A DNA stretch of 40,114 nt from Elusimicrobiota bacterium (GTDB lineage: Bacteria; Elusimicrobiota; Elusimicrobia; UBA1565): positions 1-40,114 of the forward strand of contig JACRDO010000046.1 of the NCBI GenBank assembly GCA_016212885.1, given 5' to 3'. The notes under the pieces are model-generated. The model did not search any database and was not told the origin of the DNA. It worked only from the letters and a program-made list of their open reading frames with translations. This document shows, in pieces, positions 8,337 through 16,990 of this stretch. A program made the translations under genes and the position numbers. Every line of letters starts with the position of its first letter. Position 1 is the stretch's first letter.

Positions 8337-9754
8337 CCCCGGAGAGCATCCCCCTGTCTTTGTTCGCGCCGCAGCTTCCGATCGCAGGCGCGCTGGCCGG
8401 GGCCCTCCTCGCCGGAATGTTTTCCAAACATCGGAGCGGGACACTCGCCCGGATCATCGGCGCGGCCGGGGTCCTGGCGGGGTCCGCCCTGCTCTTCTGG
8501 GGCCCGCCCTACGCGGACACCTGGCTGGTGCGCGCCGGCGGTATCGCGAGGGCCTGGCAGCTCTTCTTCCACCTCGCGGCCCTGGCCTTCCTGGCCTCCC
8601 ACCGCGCTCAAGGCGAGCAGCCCGTGGCCCTCCTGCTGGCCGCCCTGCTCGGCATGGATCTCATCGCCGCGGCCAACGACCTCCTCGCGCTCTACCTCGG
8701 CCTGGAGCTGATGAGCCTGCCGACCTATCTGCTGGTATACGGGCTGAAGCCGCAGAAGCGGTCTCTCGAAGCGGCGGTGAAGTATTTCTTCGCAGGCGGC
8801 GCCGCCTCGGGCATGTTCCTGTTCGGACTCTCGATCTGGTACGCGGGGACCGGCACCACGGCCCTGGCCCCCGGAGGGATGCTGGACCGCGGGCCCTCCT
8901 CGGCCGCGAGCCTGGCATTCGTCCTGATGGGCTCCGCGGCCCTCTTCAAGGTCGGGGCCTTCCCCTTCCACTTCTGGCTGCCGGACGTGTACGAGGCGAG
9001 CGAGCCTGAGCTGGGCGCCTTCATGTCCACCGCGGTCAAGGCCGCCGGATTCCTGATGCTGATGCTCCTTTCGATCGGCCATTCGAGCTTCGACCCGATC
9101 GGGAACTCCGGCGCCCTCTTCCCGAACCTCGGCGCGTGGCTTCCGGTCGTCTCCGTCGCGACCATGACCGTGGGCAACCTGCTGGCCCTGCGCCAAACGA
9201 ACTTGCGCCGCCTGCTCGGCTACTCCTCCATCGCGCACGTCGGCACCCTGCTTTCGGCCGTCTGGGTCTGGCAGGCCGGGGGACACGGCGAGGAGCTCGC
9301 CACGATCTGGTTCTATCTCGGCGCCACCCTATTCATGAACACCGGCGCGTTCCTGTTCCTCAAGCTCGCCGGCATCTCGCAGGTTTCGGAGCTGCGCGGC
9401 TACGGGTCCAGGGCTCCCTGGGCCGCGGCCTTCTTCGCGCTGATGCTCCTCTCGCTCGGGGGCATCCCGCCCACCTCCGGCTTCCTCGCGAAATTCTACG
9501 TGGTCTGGGATTTGCTCAAAGGCGGGGGGATCGGCCTGGCCGCTGCGGTGGCTTTCAACAGCCTGCTGGGCCTGGGCTACTATCTGAACCTCATCCGGGT
9601 CATGGCGCTGGAGGAGCCCGGCCAAAGGACCCCCGCCGAGCCGCCGCGCCCCGACGCCGGGACGGCCCTGGTGCTGCTCTGCTGCGCGGCCGCGGCGACC
9701 GTGGGGTTCCTCCCGGAGGCGCGGGAATGGCTGTTCACTCTGATGACCCTATGA
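8333..9754 (+). CDS. nuoN: NADH-quinone oxidoreductase subunit N
   Basis: 473 residues starting at the ATG that overlaps the nuoM stop (ATGA at 8333); an upstream in-frame ATG at 8264 lies deep in nuoM and is not preferred. This is the third antiporter-like pump of complex I. Motifs include DLLALYLGLELMSLPTYLLV with the TM5 Glu, KVGAFPFHFWLPDVYEASE, QTNLRRLLGYSSIAHVGTL and SLGGIPPTSGFLAKFYV. About 14 transmembrane helices are expected. One base separates it from nuoA. Confidence 0.95.
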   Translation: MTPESIPLSLFAPQLPIAGALAGALLAGMFSKHRSGTLARIIGAAGVLAGSALLFWGPPYADTWLVRAGGIARAWQLFFHLAALAFLASHRAQGEQPVALLLAALLGMDLIAAANDLLALYLGLELMSLPTYLLVYGLKPQKRSLEAAVKYFFAGGAASGMFLFGLSIWYAGTGTTALAPGGMLDRGPSSAASLAFVLMGSAALFKVGAFPFHFWLPDVYEASEPELGAFMSTAVKAAGFLMLMLLSIGHSSFDPIGNSGALFPNLGAWLPVVSVATMTVGNLLALRQTNLRRLLGYSSIAHVGTLLSAVWVWQAGGHGEELATIWFYLGATLFMNTGAFLFLKLAGISQVSELRGYGSRAPWAAAFFALMLLSLGGIPPTSGFLAKFYVVWDLLKGGGIGLAAAVAFNSLLGLGYYLNLIRVMALEEPGQRTPAEPPRPDAGTALVLLCCAAAATVGFLPEAREWLFTLMTL

Positions 9755-9755
9755 C

Positions 9756-10106
9756 ATGGCTGCGGCACTGATCATCAACTTCCTCCTGGTCCTGGCCCTG
9801 GTCGCGGGCATGACCTTCGCCTCGCCCCTGTTCGGCCCGAAGCGCAAGCTCTCCGGCGAGAAGGGGGTCCCCTACGAGACCGGCATGCCGCCCTACGGGG
9901 CGCCCTACGGCCGCATGACCGTGTCGTACTACCGGTTCGCGGTCCTCTTCGTGGTCTTCGACGTGGACCTCGCGTTCCTCCTGCCGTGGGTCCTGCTCCG
10001 GCGCTCTCTCTCTTTGGAAGCGATGCTCTCCATGACCGTGTTCCTGGGGCTCATCGCGCTCACGCTCGCCTATCTCTGGCGAAAGGGGGCCTTGGAGTGT
10101 GATTGA
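9756..10106 (+). CDS. nuoA: NADH-quinone oxidoreductase subunit A
   Basis: 116 residues with three transmembrane helices. The long loop carries the conserved [11 protein letters not shown] motif (usually YECG, here YETG, so the loop Cys that switches accessibility in many complex I enzymes is absent). This is followed by [20 protein letters not shown] with the conserved Asp/Glu residues. NuoA contributes to the quinone-site/membrane-arm junction. It overlaps nuoB by 8 bases. Confidence 0.94.
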   Translation: MAAALIINFLLVLALVAGMTFASPLFGPKRKLSGEKGVPYETGMPPYGAPYGRMTVSYYRFAVLFVVFDVDLAFLLPWVLLRRSLSLEAMLSMTVFLGLIALTLAYLWRKGALECD

Positions 10107-10623
10107 CATGCTCCCCGTATCGAACTTTCCAAACGACGTAGGTTCGATACGTCCAAATCTACGACGTTCGGAAGATTTGGACGGCGTGATCTCAACCCGC
10201 CTCGATTCGGCGGTCGGCTGGGCGCGGAAGTACTCCATCTTCCAATACCCCTTCGTCACCGCCTGCTGCGGGATGGAGTACATGTCCACCGCCTGCGCGC
10301 ACTACGACATGGACCGCTTCGGCGCGGGCTTCCCGCGCTTCTCTCCGCGGCAGGCGGACGTGCTGATGGTCGTGGGGACCATCAGCCACAAGATCGCCCC
10401 GGTCCTGCGCAGGATCTACGACCAGATGGCCTCCCCAAAATGGGTGGTGGCTTTCGGGGCCTGCGCCAGCACCGGCGGGTTCTACGACAACTACGCGACG
10501 GTGCAGGGCATCGACACCATCCTCCCGGTGGATCTCTACATCCCCGGCTGCCCGCCCAGGCCCGAGGCGGTCCTGCAGGGGCTGATGATGCTGCAGAAGA
10601 AGATCCAGGAGCAGGGCCGCTGA
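10099..10623 (+). CDS. nuoB: NADH-quinone oxidoreductase subunit B (cluster N2)
   Basis: 174 residues from GTG 10099 (overlapping nuoA). An alternative ATG is at 10108. Ligands of the terminal [4Fe-4S] cluster N2 are seen as the tandem Cys56-Cys57 ([10 protein letters not shown]), Cys122 (GACASTGG) and Cys151 ([10 protein letters not shown]). NuoB passes electrons to quinone at the interface with NuoD and NuoH. Residues 6-28 form the non-conserved N-terminal tail and are encoded by DNA made almost entirely of two perfect hairpins (10116-10182). This DNA has a lower GC content than the rest of the gene. The conserved part starts at about residue 34. Confidence 0.95.
   Translation: MIDMLPVSNFPNDVGSIRPNLRRSEDLDGVISTRLDSAVGWARKYSIFQYPFVTACCGMEYMSTACAHYDMDRFGAGFPRFSPRQADVLMVVGTISHKIAPVLRRIYDQMASPKWVVAFGACASTGGFYDNYATVQGIDTILPVDLYIPGCPPRPEAVLQGLMMLQKKIQEQGR
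10116..10182. repeat. Two adjacent perfect 10-bp hairpins inside nuoB
   Basis: CGTATCGAAC (10116-10125) pairs perfectly with GTTCGATACG (10142-10151). GTCCAAATCT (10151-10160) pairs with AGATTTGGAC (10173-10182). The two stems share base 10151, and both loops contain ACGACGT. The 67-bp unit is in frame within the variable N-terminal tail of NuoB. Confidence 0.85.
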
Positions 10624-11234
10624 TGGACACCAAGGCGCTCCTCGCGGAGCTCTACGACGTGGTCGGCCTGGGCGTGAGCGCCCTCTCAGGCTCCGGCTTC
10701 GACGCCTTCATCACGGTGGAGCAGAATTCGGCCCGCAAAGCCCTGGAGTTCCTCCACAGGAAGGGCTTCAACGTCCTGGCTGACCTGACCTGCGTAGACT
10801 ATTTGCGCTACGGCTTCGACGAGCGCCCTCTCCCGCCCTCCCACCCGCACCGCCTCCGGCGCTGGCCCTCGCCGCCGAAGCCGCCCCGCCGCTTCAAGCT
10901 CGTCTACCGCCTTCTCGAGCTGGACCCGGCCGAGGGCCTCGCGCGCGGGCGCCTGGCGGTCCACGTCTGGGCCACGGGCAAGGAGGCGGGGCCTCCTTCG
11001 GTCATGGACCTCTGGCCCAACGCGGACTGGCTCGAGCGCGAGGTTTGGGACATGTTCGGCATCCGCTTCAGCGGCCGCCCGGACATCAAGCGCATCCTGC
11101 TCTATGAGGAGTTTGTAGGCCATCCGTTGAGGAAAGACTACCCGATCGACAAGAGGCAGCCCCTGATCGGGCCCAAGGAAGGCGCTGCGCGGACTGTGGT
11201 CTCCGATGAACCGCTGAGGCCTGATCCCTCATGA
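10623..11234 (+). CDS. nuoC: NADH-quinone oxidoreductase subunit C
   Basis: 203 residues starting at the ATG overlapping the nuoB stop. The 30-kDa subunit signature is at the C-terminal half: [20 protein letters not shown], then [23 protein letters not shown] split across the conserved loop. NuoC sits in the peripheral arm against NuoD and NuoB. A proline/arginine-rich insert at about residues 64-84 ([20 protein letters not shown]) interrupts the usual fold between the first strands and is not typical. NuoC and NuoD are separate genes here, unlike the E. coli fusion. The 3' end overlaps nuoD by 4 bases. Confidence 0.93.
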   Translation: MDTKALLAELYDVVGLGVSALSGSGFDAFITVEQNSARKALEFLHRKGFNVLADLTCVDYLRYGFDERPLPPSHPHRLRRWPSPPKPPRRFKLVYRLLELDPAEGLARGRLAVHVWATGKEAGPPSVMDLWPNADWLEREVWDMFGIRFSGRPDIKRILLYEEFVGHPLRKDYPIDKRQPLIGPKEGAARTVVSDEPLRPDPS

Positions 11235-12544
11235 AGAAGACCTACCTGCTCAACATGGGCCCGGCGCACCCGGCCATGCACGGGGTCATCCGCCTCATCC
11301 TGGAGCTTGACGGGGAGCGGGTCGTTGGCGCCGACGCGGAAATCGGCTACCTCCACCGGGCCTTCGAGAAGCAGGCTGAGAGCGGCGTCTGGAACAACGT
11401 CATCCCCTACACGGACCGCTTGAACTACGTCTCGCCGCTCATCAACAACGTGGGCTACTGCCTGGCGGTCGAGAAGCTCTGCGGGATCGAGACGCCCATG
11501 CGCTGCCAGTACCTGCGCGTCATCGCCTGCGAGATATCCCGCATCACGGACCATCTGACCTGCGTCGGCGCAAACGCCATGGAGCTCGGGGCTTTCACGG
11601 TTTTCCTGTACCTGATGAAGGCCCGCGAGGGCCTCTACTTCTGCGTCGACAAGCTGACGGGCGCGCGCGTGACCGCGAGCTACGCCCGCGTGGGCGGGGT
11701 CAAGGCGGACCTCCCCGCAGGCTTCCAGGAGCAGCTCCGGGAAGCCTTCCGCACGGTCCGGGAGTGCGTGCGCGACTCCGAGGCCCTCTTGACGAAGAAC
11801 CGCATCTTCGTCGACAGGGTCCAAGGGATCGGGATATTGGACAAGGAGACGGCGCTCGCCTACGGCGTCACCGGGCCGGTGCTGAGGTCCGCTGGCGTCC
11901 CCTACGACGTCCGCCGGTCACAGCCCTACCTCGTCTACGACCGGCTCGATTTCGAGGTCCCGGTCGGGACCGCGGGCGACAACTACGACCGCTACCTCGT
12001 CCGCCTGGCCGAGATCGAGCAGAGCATGCGGATCGTGGAGCAGTGTTTCGAGCAGATGCCGCAGGGCTCCGTCGAGCTGAACAAAGGACAGCTCATCGAA
12101 GCCGGTCTCCTGGCGGACCTGGGCAAGCGCGGCAAGACGGGCCATATCTGGGACGCGAGGGCGGACACGGATCCCGTGATCGAAGGCTCCGGGCGGACAT
12201 CGAAGCCCGACATCGCGGCGGACCGGCCCGAGGTTGTCCTTCCCTCCAAGGAGGAGACCTACGGCTCAATCGAGGGCCTCATGCGCCACTTCGAGCTCGT
12301 CATGTGGGGCAGGGGCATCACCCCTCCGCCGGGAGAAGCCTACTTCGCGGTGGAGGGAGGCAACGGCGAGCTCGGCTTCCACGTGGTTTCGGACGGGAAG
12401 GACATGCCCTACCGCGTGCGGGTCCGCCCCCCTTGCTTCTTCAACATGGCGGTCCTGCACAAGATGCTCGTCGGCTATACGGTGGCGGACATCGTCGCGA
12501 CCTTCGGCTCGATCAACATGATCGCAGGGGAGCTGGATCGGTGA
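11231..12544 (+). CDS. nuoD: NADH-quinone oxidoreductase subunit D
   Basis: 437 residues. The 49-kDa subunit starts with [22 protein letters not shown], split by the quinone-site His in the GPAHPAMHG loop, and includes [12 protein letters not shown]. The C-terminal part has [20 protein letters not shown] and ends [12 protein letters not shown], the expected ending. NuoD forms most of the quinone-binding cavity with NuoB. An acidic/Ser-rich stretch at about residues 296-330 ([20 protein letters not shown] onward) is longer than in typical NuoD and may be a lineage insert. The stop overlaps the GTG start of the nuoEF gene. Confidence 0.94.
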   Translation: MKKTYLLNMGPAHPAMHGVIRLILELDGERVVGADAEIGYLHRAFEKQAESGVWNNVIPYTDRLNYVSPLINNVGYCLAVEKLCGIETPMRCQYLRVIACEISRITDHLTCVGANAMELGAFTVFLYLMKAREGLYFCVDKLTGARVTASYARVGGVKADLPAGFQEQLREAFRTVRECVRDSEALLTKNRIFVDRVQGIGILDKETALAYGVTGPVLRSAGVPYDVRRSQPYLVYDRLDFEVPVGTAGDNYDRYLVRLAEIEQSMRIVEQCFEQMPQGSVELNKGQLIEAGLLADLGKRGKTGHIWDARADTDPVIEGSGRTSKPDIAADRPEVVLPSKEETYGSIEGLMRHFELVMWGRGITPPPGEAYFAVEGGNGELGFHVVSDGKDMPYRVRVRPPCFFNMAVLHKMLVGYTVADIVATFGSINMIAGELDR

Positions 12545-14286
12545 GCCCCTTCACCCCCGAACAGGCGAAGGCTCTCAAGGCCTGGACCCTCCGCTATCCC
12601 AAGCCCCAGATGGGCTTAGTCGAGGCCCTGCGCGATGTCCAGCGCTCTCACGGCTGGGTCCGCCCGGAGGACGAAGCCTTCATCGCGGAGCTCTTCGATG
12701 TCCCGCTCGACCGCGTCCACGCCGTCGCCGCGTTCTATCCGTATTTCACATTGACGCCCGCGGGCAAGCACCGCGTCTGCGTGTGCCGGAACCTGAGCTG
12801 CCATCGCCGCGGAGGGGACAGGATGCTCGAGCATCTGCGCAAGAGGCTCGGGGTCCCCGAGGGAGAGGCGACGCCCGACGGGCTCTTTTCCTATGAGGCC
12901 GTCGAATGCCTCGGGGCCTGCGACCACGCCCCGGCCTTCTCCGTCGGCGACGAGCTCGTGGGCGCGGCCAGCGAAGAGCTCATCGACAAGGTCATCGAGG
13001 ATCTCAAAGCCGGCAAGCCCGTCCAGCAGGCGCCAATCGTGATCGGCGCAACCGGTCCTGAATCCGGCAGGAAGCTGCTGACCAAGCATTTCGGGGAGCC
13101 GGAGCTGCACCGGCTGGAAGTCTACCGCCGCTTCGGCGGCTATTCGGCCCTCGAGAAGGCCTCCCGCATGCGGCCCGCGGACATCACCTCTGAGGTCAAG
13201 CGCTCGAATCTCCGGGGTCTGGGGGGGGCGGGCTTCCCGACCGGGATGAAGTGGGAGACGGTCCCGCCCAAATCGCAGCGCGACGAGCCGCACTACCTCG
13301 TGGCGAACGCGGACGAGAGCGAGCCCGGCTGCTACAAGGACCGCGCCCTCATGGAGCGCAACCCGCACGCGCTCATCGAGGGCCTGGCCATCGCCGCGCG
13401 GGCGGTGGAAGCGGACGCGCTCTTCATCTTCATCCGCGGCGAGTACGCGCGGCAGAAGCGCATCCTGGAGGAGGCGATCGAAGAGGCGCGCAAGGCGGGA
13501 GCGATCGCGCAGGATATTTTCGTCATGCGGGGAGCCGGCGCCTACATCTCCGGCTGCGACACGGCGCTCCTTGAGACCATGGAGGGCCGCAAGGCCTGGC
13601 CGCGCCAGCCGCCTCCCTTCCCGACCGTCAGCGGGGTCTTCGGCCGCCCGACGGTGGTCAACAACGTCGAGACCCTCATGATGCTCCCCGCGATCCTGCG
13701 CGACGGAGGCGAAGCGTTCGCGAAGATCGGGCCGCAGGGGAGCGGCGGCACCCGCGTCTACTCGGTCAGCGGCGACGTGGAGCGGCCCGGCATCTACGAG
13801 TTCCCCATGGGGGCTCCTCTCTCCGGCATCCTCGCGGCGGCCGGCGGGGTCCGGGGCGGGCGCAGGCTCAAGGCAATCCTCCCCGGCGGCGCCTCGACCC
13901 CCGTGCTCACCGCGGAGGAGGCGGCGAAGGCGCGCATGGATTTCGACGGCCTGCGCTCGGCCGGCTCCTCCCTCGGAGCGGGCGGCCTCGTGGTCTTAGA
14001 TGAGACCGCGGACATGGTCGAGACCCTCCACATCATCGAGCGATTCCTCCGGCACGAGTCCTGCGGGCAGTGCGCGCCGTGCCGGGAGGGCTCGGGCTGG
14101 GTCGCGCGCATCCTCTCCCGGATCCTCGAGGGCAACGGGATCCCGGAGGACCTGGGGAACCTCAGCCGCATCTCCGGGAACGTCGCGGGCCGGGTCATCT
14201 GCGCGCTCGGCGACAGCGTGGGGATGGCCGCCAAGGCCATGATCGAGAAATTTCCCGAGGACTTCAGAAGGCGCATCCATGCCTGA
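12541..14286 (+). CDS. nuoEF: Fused NADH-quinone oxidoreductase subunits E and F
   Basis: GTG 12541 gives 581 residues. Residues about 1-160 are the NuoE thioredoxin-like domain with [2Fe-2S] ligands Cys82 and Cys87 (CRNLSC), then Cys123 and Cys127 (CLGAC). Residues about 175-581 are NuoF. They carry the glycine-rich FMN/NADH loop LRGLGGAGFPTGMKWETVP, the loop ANADESEPGCYKDRALMERN, and the N3 [4Fe-4S] ligands Cys508, Cys511, Cys514 (ESCGQCAPCR) and Cys554. The subunits normally come from separate genes; here one frame continues through a linker near residue 165 with no stop. The usual NuoF motif GEETAL reads GCDTAL (residues 338-343), changing two acidic residues near the nucleotide site. It oxidises NAD(P)H and feeds electrons to NuoG. 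Confidence 0.94.
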   Translation: MSPFTPEQAKALKAWTLRYPKPQMGLVEALRDVQRSHGWVRPEDEAFIAELFDVPLDRVHAVAAFYPYFTLTPAGKHRVCVCRNLSCHRRGGDRMLEHLRKRLGVPEGEATPDGLFSYEAVECLGACDHAPAFSVGDELVGAASEELIDKVIEDLKAGKPVQQAPIVIGATGPESGRKLLTKHFGEPELHRLEVYRRFGGYSALEKASRMRPADITSEVKRSNLRGLGGAGFPTGMKWETVPPKSQRDEPHYLVANADESEPGCYKDRALMERNPHALIEGLAIAARAVEADALFIFIRGEYARQKRILEEAIEEARKAGAIAQDIFVMRGAGAYISGCDTALLETMEGRKAWPRQPPPFPTVSGVFGRPTVVNNVETLMMLPAILRDGGEAFAKIGPQGSGGTRVYSVSGDVERPGIYEFPMGAPLSGILAAAGGVRGGRRLKAILPGGASTPVLTAEEAAKARMDFDGLRSAGSSLGAGGLVVLDETADMVETLHIIERFLRHESCGQCAPCREGSGWVARILSRILEGNGIPEDLGNLSRISGNVAGRVICALGDSVGMAAKAMIEKFPEDFRRRIHA

Positions 14287-15886
14287 GATCACCCTGAGCA
14301 TCGACGGCGTCTCGGTCACAGTCTCCGAGGGCGCGCTCGTCATCGACGCGGCGCGCTCAGCCGGGATCGACATCCCGCACTACTGCTACCACCCCGCCCT
14401 CGGCAACCCCGGGGTCTGCCGGCTGTGCATGGTGGAGGTGGAGGGGCTGCCCAAGCTCCAAGTCTCCTGCCGGCTCAAGGCGAAGGAGGGCATGGTCGTG
14501 CGGACGAACTCCTCCGCGGCCCGGCGCGCGCAGTCCTCCTCGCTCGAGTTCCATCTCGTCAATCACCCGCTCGACTGCCCGGTCTGCGACCAAGCCGGCG
14601 AGTGCCTGCTTCAGGACACCTACCAGCGCTGCGGCCTCTACTCCAGCACGGTCCGCGAAGACAAGCGCCACAAGCCCAAGCGCGTGAAGATCGGCGAGCG
14701 GATCGTGTTCGACTCCGAGCGCTGCATCCTCTGCACCCGCTGCGTGCGCTTCCTCGACGAGGTGACGAAGACTCGCGAGCTCGGCGTCTTCGGCCGGGGC
14801 GACCGGGAGGAGGTCGAGCTGTGCCCTGGCCGCCGCGTGGACAACCCCTACTCCGGCAACATCGTGGACATTTGCCCGGTCGGGGCGCTCACGGACGCGG
14901 ACTTCCGGTTCCAGGTCCGGGTCTGGTACCTTGCCGGCACGGCCTCCGTCTGCCCGGGCTGCGCGAGAGGCTGTTCGATCTTCGTGCACTCGAACGTCCA
15001 GCGGCCCTGGCATGCCGGCGGCCGCCGGGTCGTCCGCCTGAAGCCCCGCTTCAATCCGGAGGTCAACGGATACTGGATCTGCGACGAGGGGCGCTACGGC
15101 TGCAAGAGCATCGACTCGCCCAGCCGGCTCAAGGCGCCTTCGCTCCTGAAGGACGGGAAAGTCGGCGCGATCTCTTGGGAGGACGCGACGAAGCTCGTTT
15201 CAGCCGAGCTGGCGGAGCTCTGCCGCGCGAAGGGGCCCCAGGGCCTCGCCGTAATCCTGAGCGGGACCCTCTCCAACGAGGACCTCTTCGCGGCCAAGCG
15301 GCTCTTCATCGAGCGGCTCAAGGCGGGGCACGTGCTCCTTAGGCCCGGCCCGGACCAGCTCGGGGAGGAGGACGGCCTCCTGCGGCGCAAGGAGAAGGTC
15401 CCCAACCTGCGGGGCGCGCAGGCCCTGGGATTCGGGACCGCCATCCGGGAGAGCTCTTGGGAAAAAATACTCGCCGGATTGACATCCGGCGAAATTTGGG
15501 GACTCTACGTAGTCGATCGAGACCCTCTCGCAGTTTGGGGCGCAGAAGCAGGGGAAGCCCTGTTGGGGCTTCCCTTCACGCTTCACCAGGCCGCCAACGC
15601 GAACCGCTTCACCCGGGCCGCGCGCTGGGTCCTGCCGTCGACCTCCTACGCCGAGGAGGACGCGACCTTCACGAACTTCCAGGGCCGCACGCAGAGGGCC
15701 CGGAAGGCCGTCGCCCCTCTCGGGGAAGCCCGGCCCGATTGGCGGATCTTCGGCGGGCTCCTGGCCGCGCTCGGCGCAGAGTTCCCCTACGGCTCCGCGC
15801 GCTCCGTCTTCGAGGCTCTGGCTGGAGAGCGCTCCGACTTGGTTGGGCTGGATTTCGAGCTCGCTCCGGACGGAGAGCCGCGATGA
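14279..15886 (+). CDS. nuoG: NADH-quinone oxidoreductase subunit G
   Basis: 535 residues, shorter than the approximately 900-residue E. coli protein. The iron-sulfur part is complete: N1b (Cys36, 47, 50, 64), the His-coordinated cluster N5 (His96, Cys100, 103, 109), N4 (Cys149, 152, 155, 199), and an N7-type set (Cys225, 228, 232, 268). The molybdopterin-like C-terminal domain is reduced and poorly conserved. Within it, codons about 399-432 are encoded by a run of perfect hairpins. NuoG carries electrons from the NuoEF flavin towards NuoI. It overlaps nuoEF by 8 bases and nuoH by 4. Confidence 0.93.
   Translation: MPEITLSIDGVSVTVSEGALVIDAARSAGIDIPHYCYHPALGNPGVCRLCMVEVEGLPKLQVSCRLKAKEGMVVRTNSSAARRAQSSSLEFHLVNHPLDCPVCDQAGECLLQDTYQRCGLYSSTVREDKRHKPKRVKIGERIVFDSERCILCTRCVRFLDEVTKTRELGVFGRGDREEVELCPGRRVDNPYSGNIVDICPVGALTDADFRFQVRVWYLAGTASVCPGCARGCSIFVHSNVQRPWHAGGRRVVRLKPRFNPEVNGYWICDEGRYGCKSIDSPSRLKAPSLLKDGKVGAISWEDATKLVSAELAELCRAKGPQGLAVILSGTLSNEDLFAAKRLFIERLKAGHVLLRPGPDQLGEEDGLLRRKEKVPNLRGAQALGFGTAIRESSWEKILAGLTSGEIWGLYVVDRDPLAVWGAEAGEALLGLPFTLHQAANANRFTRAARWVLPSTSYAEEDATFTNFQGRTQRARKAVAPLGEARPDWRIFGGLLAALGAEFPYGSARSVFEALAGERSDLVGLDFELAPDGEPR
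15472..15574. repeat. Cluster of perfect inverted repeats inside nuoG
   Basis: Three hairpins lie in 103 bases: CGCCGGAT-TGAC-ATCCGGCG (15472-15491), CGAGA-CCC-TCTCG (15518-15530), and GGGAAGCCC-TGTTG-GGGCTTCCC (15552-15574). The palindrome CTACGTAG (15505-15512) lies between the first two. The first core recurs after nuoH at 16940-16960. The stretch codes for a non-conserved part of NuoG. Confidence 0.75.
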
Positions 15887-16950
15887 CTCCGGCCATGATC
15901 GGGATCTCGTGGTCTTTCGTCAAGATCTTCGCCGCGCTCAACTTCGGCATGGGCTTGGCCGCGTTCCTGAGCTGGGTCGAGCGCAAGCAGAGCGCCCTGC
16001 TCCAGGACCGCATCGGGGCCAACCGCGCGGACATCCTGGGCGCTCGCGCCTTGGGCCTGTTCCACATCCTCGCGGACCCCATCAAGCTGCTCTTCAAGGA
16101 GGATTTCGTCCCGCCCCAAGGCCAGCGCCTCTGGCACGACCTCGCTCCGGCCTTGAGCCTCGGGTGCTCGGCCCTCTGCCTGGCCGCCCTGCCTTTCGGC
16201 GACGCCGTGGTCTTGGGGGGCAAGACCTGGAGCCTTCAGCCCCTGCCCATGGGCGCGGGCGTCGTTTTCGTCCTGGCGATGCTCTCGGTCGGGGTCCACG
16301 GCGTGGTAATGGCCGGCTGGTCTTCCGCGAGCGCCTACTCGCTGCTCGGAGGCCTGCGGGGGGCCGCCCAGATGATCTCCTACGAGGTCGCGATGCTCTC
16401 GATCCTGGCCGGCCCGCTGTTCCTCTACGGCACCTTAGACCTCTCCGAGGCCGTGCAGGCTCAGGCGCGTACATTCTGGAGCTTCTTCCCGGCCTGGGGG
16501 ATCTTCCTTCAGCCCGCGGCGTTCATCCTGTTTCTGATCGCCGGCGCGGCCGAGACCAAGCGCGCGCCCTTCGACATCCCGGAAGGCGAGGCCGAGATCG
16601 TCGGCTACTTCGTCGAGTACTCGGGCATGAAGTTCGCCATGTTCATGACCAACGACTTCATCGAGACCATCGTGCTCGCGGGGCTCTCGACGGCCCTTTT
16701 TCTCGGAGGCTGGCACCTCCCCGGGCTCGGCCGCCTGGGCCTGAGCCAGCCGGTCTTCGCCCTGGCCGGGGTCGGGGTCTTCGCCGCCAAGATGATCGCC
16801 GTACTCTGGCTCCTGATGCAGGTCCGCTGGACCCTGCCGCGCCTGCGCTACGACCAGCTCCTCGCTCTGGGCTGGAAGAACCTCCTGCCGCTCTCTTTGG
16901 CCAACTTCGCGGCCACGGCGTGGATCGTCTGGTGGAGTCGCGCCGGATGA
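15883..16950 (+). CDS. nuoH: NADH-quinone oxidoreductase subunit H
   Basis: 355 residues, start at the ATG overlapping the nuoG stop. About eight transmembrane helices. Characteristic loops are present: SWVERKQSALLQDRIGANRA near residue 30, LADPIKLLFKEDFVPPQG, AGAAETKRAPFDIPEGEAEI and GYFVEYSGMKFAMFM. The last two contain the acidic residues lining the quinone channel and the E-channel. NuoH anchors the peripheral arm and forms the quinone entry path. A 9-bp hairpin begins inside its last codons (16940-16960). Confidence 0.95.
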   Translation: MTPAMIGISWSFVKIFAALNFGMGLAAFLSWVERKQSALLQDRIGANRADILGARALGLFHILADPIKLLFKEDFVPPQGQRLWHDLAPALSLGCSALCLAALPFGDAVVLGGKTWSLQPLPMGAGVVFVLAMLSVGVHGVVMAGWSSASAYSLLGGLRGAAQMISYEVAMLSILAGPLFLYGTLDLSEAVQAQARTFWSFFPAWGIFLQPAAFILFLIAGAAETKRAPFDIPEGEAEIVGYFVEYSGMKFAMFMTNDFIETIVLAGLSTALFLGGWHLPGLGRLGLSQPVFALAGVGVFAAKMIAVLWLLMQVRWTLPRLRYDQLLALGWKNLLPLSLANFAATAWIVWWSRAG

Positions 16951-16960
16951 AATCCGGCGC
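16940..16960. repeat. Hairpin at the nuoH-nuoI junction
   Basis: GCGCCGGAT-GAA-ATCCGGCGC is a perfect 9-bp stem with a 3-base loop overlapping the nuoH stop (16948-16950). It is followed by CATATTTGTG rather than a T-run, so it is not a good terminator, and nuoI follows 30 bases later. The core matches the hairpin at 15472 in nuoG. It could act in mRNA processing or be a small mobile repeat. Confidence 0.7.
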
Positions 16961-16990
16961 ATATTTGTGAATCAGAAGGTGAAGTGAGAC

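Noticed and set aside
11764..12540. Open frame before the nuoEF start, overlapping nuoD
   Set aside because: It is low-complexity Arg/Pro/Gly translation of nuoD in another frame; NuoE similarity begins at GTG 12541.
16940..16970. Intrinsic terminator after nuoH
   Set aside because: A strong hairpin, but no T-run follows and nuoI is clearly part of the same operon 30 bases on.
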